From JARRJY01 sp050116415 (lineage in GTDB: Bacteria; Pseudomonadota; Gammaproteobacteria; UBA6429; Thiohalophilaceae), in the NCBI GenBank assembly GCA_050116415.1, contig JASFOS010000041.1:1-16688 (forward strand): a stretch of DNA of 16,688 nt. Reading direction: 5' to 3'. The notes beneath the pieces are model-generated. The model made no database searches, was not told the origin of the DNA, and saw only the letters and a list, made by a program, of their open reading frames with translations. The translations under genes and the position numbers were made by a program. The number at the start of each line of letters is the position of its first letter. The stretch's first letter is position 1. Shown piece by piece: positions 13,382-16,688 of this stretch.

Positions 13382-15921
13382 TTTGATGAACTGGTCCGGG
13401 TATTTCGTTGAGCATATTGCCACAAGGCAAAACTTGCTCGCGGAATTTCCCGGGAGATATTTTCCAGGTACCTGTCTGCATGTAGCTCGTAGTCAGTACG
13501 GGAAACCTGCTCAGCGTCGTGAGCGGCATTCAACAGGGCAGTGGCACCGATATGGCCAGCCATGCCTTTGAGCATGTGCGCTGAATCGGTGAACGCTTTG
13601 AAATCCCCGCTGCGCGCCTGCTCAAGCTGGTTTTGCACCTTGACGCTTTGACGTAAGAAAATATTTACCAGGTTAAGCATCTCTTCCTGGTCTTCCCACA
13701 CAAAATCCAGTTGCGAGGTATCCAGTACCGGCTTGGTGGCTGACTCTGTATGCACAGCAGCCGGCGCTTTTTGCAGGCTCGACGTTGGTGTTGCGGGAGC
13801 TGCCGCCGGGTTTGCCGGGGCGAGGGACTCTACGGCATTCAGCAACTGGTTAGAACGGACCGGCTTTGTTAAATACATGTCGACTTTTGCGGCTTTGCAT
13901 TTTTCAATCGCCTCTGTGGTGGCGTTTGCCGTCAACATAATGAAAGGCATTTCACTGTCGGGGTGGGTATAGCGATAGACGTTGATTGCCTGCAAGCCGC
14001 CCATGACGGGCATTTGCATATCAAAAATGCACAAGTCAAACTCCTGGTTGTCCAGCGCATTAAGCGCTTCCTCACCATTAGCCACAACATGAACAGAATG
14101 TCCGCCTTGCTCTAACATGCGAGAGATAATACGTTGGTTAACCTCGTTATCTTCTGCGAGCAGGATACGGAAATGATGTGCATTTTTTGTTTGCTTGCGG
14201 CTTGTGAAAGTTTCGACATTTTCGTGATCGGAAATGAGTAAAGGTGAAGAGTGGATCGCGTTATATAACATCGACTTGTTGACATGGTGCGGTAAGATAT
14301 AATCAAAGCCGGTACTAAGCAGGGATTGTTTGGTATCATTATCCAGTTCATCAGTAAGCAGGATAACGTTTGCCGTATCAAGAATTCTGGTATTGCGAAG
14401 CTGTTTGATAAACTGGCCTGGATTAAATTCTATAAGTGGCTTGGCGATTAGAATGGTATGTATTGCTGAATGAGTTTCGTTCGCCAGGTCGATAATTTTA
14501 ACGGCGTTTTTTGCGGTGGTTGCTTCAACAACCGTAACGCCCCAGGTATTGAGCAGTTCCAGCATCTCTTTAAAATCATCTTTTTCATCACGCAGAAATA
14601 ACAGGCAGGCATCATTGAGTTCATCCTGTGCCTGCTTGTCAATCTGTCGGATGGCGAAGGGTAGTTCGAACCAGAATGTCGAGCCTTCTCCCGGCGTGCT
14701 CGTAACACCAATTGTTCCGCCAAGGTTTTCCACCAGGCTCTTGGCAATAGCCGTCCCCAGGCCGGCGCCGGTTTGTTTGCGTGTATCAGAGTTATCGACC
14801 TGCGTGAAGCGATCAAACAAGGTGGCCTGATCCTCTTCCTTGATGCCTGGCCCGGTGTCGATGATTTCGAAGCGGAGGTTACAGGAATCATCTGCACGCT
14901 CGACCAAGGCTGCATGGACCTCGATATGTCCTTCCTCGGTATATTTTATGGCATTACCAACAAGGTTAACCAGCACCTGGCGCAGATGTTTTTCATCGCC
15001 GTTCAGGCTAAACGGTACATTAGGGTCTATGCGCAGGCGCAGCGCAAGATCCTTGGCCGCGGCATGATGTTTTAACATGCGGGTAACCTGGTGTAATAGA
15101 TGGTGCAGATCGAAGTCATTGTTTTCAACGGTCATGTGCCCCGCTTCGATGCGCGAAATATCCAGGATATTCTCGATGATGCCCAGCAGGGTGTTCACCG
15201 AGTAGTCGATGGTCTCGGAATACTCCTGCTGCTCTATGGTCAGTGCGCTGCTTTTTAGCAAATCATTTGAGCCGATGATGCCGTTGAGTGGAGTGCGTAG
15301 TTCATGACTCATGTTGGCGAGGAACTGGCTTTTGGCCTTGTTAGCAACCCGTGCTTCTTCAACAGCATCCTCGAGGTGGTGAATCAGGGTAGAGACATAG
15401 AGCGGTAATAACACCAGGCCGGCAAGCAGGCCAATGAAAAGTGCCGGATGCTGGTACCAGTAAGCAGAGGCAAAGTAGACCGCCAGCAGTCCGATGATGC
15501 TGAGCAGGGCACTAAAGGCAAGAAAAGGCTTACCAAAACGGAAGCCATAGCCAAAGGTGACCCATAAATAAAGTGGATACAGTAAGGCGCCATACTCACC
15601 ACCCAGATACATCGTATATGAAATCCCGCTGATATCCAGCGTGGTGCTCAACAGGTAGCGTAGCGGTGTGCGTGTCGGTTTGCGGTAAATCCAGTAGAGT
15701 ATCGCGACACAGGCCAGGACAAATAACAAGAAAAGCTGCACGATCAAATCAAACACAACTACGGTCTTGTAAAAGTGCAAGGAGACAAGATAGAGAATGA
15801 CGCTACAGCCAATGGCCAGGCGGATGAAAGCCTGTTCATATTCATGTCCGGGGCTAGATTTTATCCTTTGTAGAAAAGAGTTAAAAACGCCACGAATTGT
15901 TGAGGGATCTGTCTGGCTCAT
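13378..15921 (-). CDS. rpfC: Hybrid sensor histidine kinase RpfC (DSF receptor type)
   Basis: The 847-residue membrane kinase has, in order: a 31-residue N-terminal segment with GHEYEQAFIRLAI just before the membrane; five or six helices (about 32-180); a HisKA domain with SHELRTPLNG (H206); and an ATPase domain with NAIKYTEEG, DTGPGI (355-360) and GAGLG (385-389). A receiver-like region follows at about 435-560 with no recognisable phospho-Asp (ILIAKPL where the Asp should be). Then comes a typical receiver at about 585-695 (D591, phospho-Asp D634 in FDMQMPVMGG, T664, K686), an Ala/Pro-rich linker (700-730), and an Hpt domain at about 740-840 with H782 in AHMLKGMAGH. Xanthomonas RpfC is about 120 residues shorter and has one receiver. 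RpfC senses DSF and relays phosphate to RpfG. The assignment rests on domain order plus the adjacent convergent rpfF. No strong ribosome binding site is seen. Confidence 0.88.
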   Translation of the reverse strand: MSQTDPSTIRGVFNSFLQRIKSSPGHEYEQAFIRLAIGCSVILYLVSLHFYKTVVVFDLIVQLFLLFVLACVAILYWIYRKPTRTPLRYLLSTTLDISGISYTMYLGGEYGALLYPLYLWVTFGYGFRFGKPFLAFSALLSIIGLLAVYFASAYWYQHPALFIGLLAGLVLLPLYVSTLIHHLEDAVEEARVANKAKSQFLANMSHELRTPLNGIIGSNDLLKSSALTIEQQEYSETIDYSVNTLLGIIENILDISRIEAGHMTVENNDFDLHHLLHQVTRMLKHHAAAKDLALRLRIDPNVPFSLNGDEKHLRQVLVNLVGNAIKYTEEGHIEVHAALVERADDSCNLRFEIIDTGPGIKEEDQATLFDRFTQVDNSDTRKQTGAGLGTAIAKSLVENLGGTIGVTSTPGEGSTFWFELPFAIRQIDKQAQDELNDACLLFLRDEKDDFKEMLELLNTWGVTVVEATTAKNAVKIIDLANETHSAIHTILIAKPLIEFNPGQFIKQLRNTRILDTANVILLTDELDNDTKQSLLSTGFDYILPHHVNKSMLYNAIHSSPLLISDHENVETFTSRKQTKNAHHFRILLAEDNEVNQRIISRMLEQGGHSVHVVANGEEALNALDNQEFDLCIFDMQMPVMGGLQAINVYRYTHPDSEMPFIMLTANATTEAIEKCKAAKVDMYLTKPVRSNQLLNAVESLAPANPAAAPATPTSSLQKAPAAVHTESATKPVLDTSQLDFVWEDQEEMLNLVNIFLRQSVKVQNQLEQARSGDFKAFTDSAHMLKGMAGHIGATALLNAAHDAEQVSRTDYELHADRYLENISREIPRASFALWQYAQRNTRTSSSN

Positions 15922-15933
15922 CTGGTCTGCGCA

Positions 15934-15961
15934 ATTATATAGCTAACTTGTTATTTTTCAG
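15934..15961 (-). promoter_or_regulatory. Candidate promoter close to rpfC start
   Basis: On the minus strand a perfect TATAAT (15939-15934) is preceded by CTGAAA (15961-15956) at 16-nt spacing, a 4/6 match to the -35 box. The transcript would start about 6 nt before the ATG at 15921, so the message would be almost leaderless; this agrees with the missing Shine-Dalgarno site but may be coincidence in AT-rich DNA. Confidence 0.3.
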
Positions 15962-16063
15962 GGGTATTTAGAACTTTGAACATCCGAACAGGTAATATCG
16001 ACCAGTTTTTAATCAATCTTAAATAAATTATGGGCTCAAGCACATAAGTCAAAAAGCTGAGAA

Positions 16064-16099
16064 ACAACTAAAACCATATTTTAAGTATGTTTTAGTTGT
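16064..16099. repeat. Perfect 11-bp inverted repeat upstream of rpfC
   Basis: ACAACTAAAAC (16064-16074) and GTTTTAGTTGT (16089-16099) are perfect reverse complements separated by 14 nt. The stem can extend by ATA/TAT after a one-base bulge, leaving a 7-nt loop. There is no T run on either side, so an ordinary terminator is unlikely. It lies about 140 bp before the rpfC start and could be an operator, an mRNA or sRNA hairpin, or a mobile-element relic. Confidence 0.7.
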
Positions 16100-16154
16100 C
16101 GGGGGTCGGTAATATTCTTACGGTTAGCTGTTATTTTAGTACGTTCAAAACAGC

Positions 16155-16176
16155 AAAGTCATGGTGTTGTGACTTT
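16155..16176. repeat. 7-bp hairpin in the rimO-rpfC intergenic region
   Basis: AAAGTCA (16155-16161) and TGACTTT (16170-16176) are perfect inverted repeats around an 8-nt loop. On the minus strand the stem is followed by GCTGTTTTG, so it could be a weak terminator for rimO, 150 bp beyond its stop codon. Confidence 0.45.
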
Positions 16177-16326
16177 TCAGCGCCTGAACAGGCCGTGCGC
16201 ATTAGGCGGGCATTTCCATGTTAACCAGAGATTCCGAGTGTATAACGGCTGGTTCATTTGCGGTGTTTGAAGATTCGCAGCCGCTGCGGGGACGATGGTC
16301 CAGGCGGAGTCAATTTGGTGGATCAG

Positions 16327-16688
16327 CTATTGATCATCAAGCGGTTTGCCAATCAGGTCATGCTCGGTAGCGCCAGTAATTTCCACCTCGATAAAATCGC
16401 CGGGCTGGACATTATCGGCACCATCGAGTATCACCACGCCATCGATCTCCGGCGCATCGGCCCTGGAGCGCGCCAGCATCAGGCTGTCTTCCGACAGGCC
16501 ATCGACCAGTACCGTCATGCGCTGGCCAATTTTGTTTTGTAACTTGGCGGCACTGATCGCCGCCTGTTTTTCCATGAAACGTTGCAGACGTTCCTGCTGG
16601 AGTTCTTCCGGTACATGGCCGGGTAACTGGTTGGCTTTCGCCCCTTCCACCGGGGAATAGGCAAATGCACCAACCCTGTCCAGCTGCG
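16327..16688 (-). CDS. rimO: Ribosomal protein S12 methylthiotransferase RimO, C-terminal part; 5' end outside window
   Basis: The frame is open to the right edge and encodes the last 119 residues or so of a radical-SAM methylthiotransferase. QLDRVGAFAYSPVEGAKAN at the edge, VPEELQQERLQRFMEKQAAIS, and SRADAPEIDGVVIL are characteristic of RimO, which methylthiolates an aspartate of ribosomal protein S12. The related MiaB has different sequence at these points. The final 60 or so residues form the TRAM domain (VLVDGL... GDFIEVEITGATEHDLIG). The iron-sulfur cluster region lies outside the window. The stop is TAG at 16329-16327. Confidence 0.93.
   Translation of the reverse strand, partial: QLDRVGAFAYSPVEGAKANQLPGHVPEELQQERLQRFMEKQAAISAAKLQNKIGQRMTVLVDGLSEDSLMLARSRADAPEIDGVVILDGADNVQPGDFIEVEITGATEHDLIGKPLDDQ

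Larger units (their letters stand above)
15922..16326. other. 405-bp intergenic region between rpfC and rimO
   Basis: No supported coding sequence lies here. Both flanking genes are on the minus strand, so this is the rimO trailer plus the rpfC upstream region. The rpfC-proximal half (15922-16100) is AT-rich and contains the TATAAT candidate and a long inverted repeat. A second hairpin lies at 16155-16176, and a compact GCCTG-AA-CAGGC palindrome at 16182-16193. The segment 16195-16326 next to rimO shows nothing I can name. Confidence 0.6.

Noticed and set aside
16064..16099. Inverted repeat as an integron attC site or transposon end
   Set aside because: No matching attC core pair, no target-site duplication seen, and no integrase, cassette or transposase gene nearby.
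1..16688. CRISPR arrays, tRNA or rRNA genes, insertion sequences, tandem repeats
   Set aside because: None was seen on reading both strands; no spaced direct repeats, cloverleaf-like segments or transposase frames were found.

Overview
The window reads as chromosome of a free-living, probably motile gammaproteobacterium with mid-range GC. I infer this from CmoA/CmoB and RimO, a folate/PlsY block, chemotaxis genes with sigma-28-like promoters, and an RpfF/RpfC-type signalling pair. I cannot name the genus. No rRNA, tRNA, CRISPR array, insertion sequence or phage gene was seen. Both ends cut a gene.

Layout. 1-845 is the C-terminal part of an alpha-glucan phosphorylase (+). 899-2191 (all -) holds a standalone CZB zinc-binding protein, yqeY and rpsU; rpsU is divergent from tsaD (2301-3314, +). 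3446-5607 (+) is a two-gene unit: a membrane-anchored thioredoxin-like DUF6436 protein and a six-helix methyl-accepting chemotaxis protein. 5675-7982 is a lipid/folate block: plsY (-), folB and folK (+), and a pteridine reductase (-). 8046-12178 (+) is a tight operon: midA-like methyltransferase, uppP, a VanZ-like gene, cmoA and cmoB, with the last four genes joined by three 4-bp overlaps. 12506-15921 is the convergent pair rpfF (+) and rpfC (-). 16327-16688 (-) is the 3' end of rimO.

The most notable content is the rpf pair. RpfF is a crotonase-fold synthase of DSF-type cis-2-unsaturated fatty acid signals, with both catalytic glutamates present. RpfC is a five- or six-helix hybrid histidine kinase that appears to carry an extra, degenerate receiver domain between the kinase core and the active receiver. 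The two stop codons share one palindromic CTAG. The usual response regulator RpfG and the RpfB ligase are not in the window. rpfF has overlapping sigma-70-like and sigma-54-like promoter candidates.

A second theme is chemosensing. The CZB gene and the DUF6436-MCP unit each have a sequence resembling a flagellar sigma-28 promoter upstream, so both may belong to the motility regulon although no flagellar or che gene is in view. Much of the rest is translation and tRNA maintenance: TsaD makes t6A37, CmoA/CmoB make cmo5U34, RimO modifies ribosomal protein S12, and RpsU is S21. Cell-envelope lipid steps (PlsY, UppP) and folate synthesis complete the housekeeping content.
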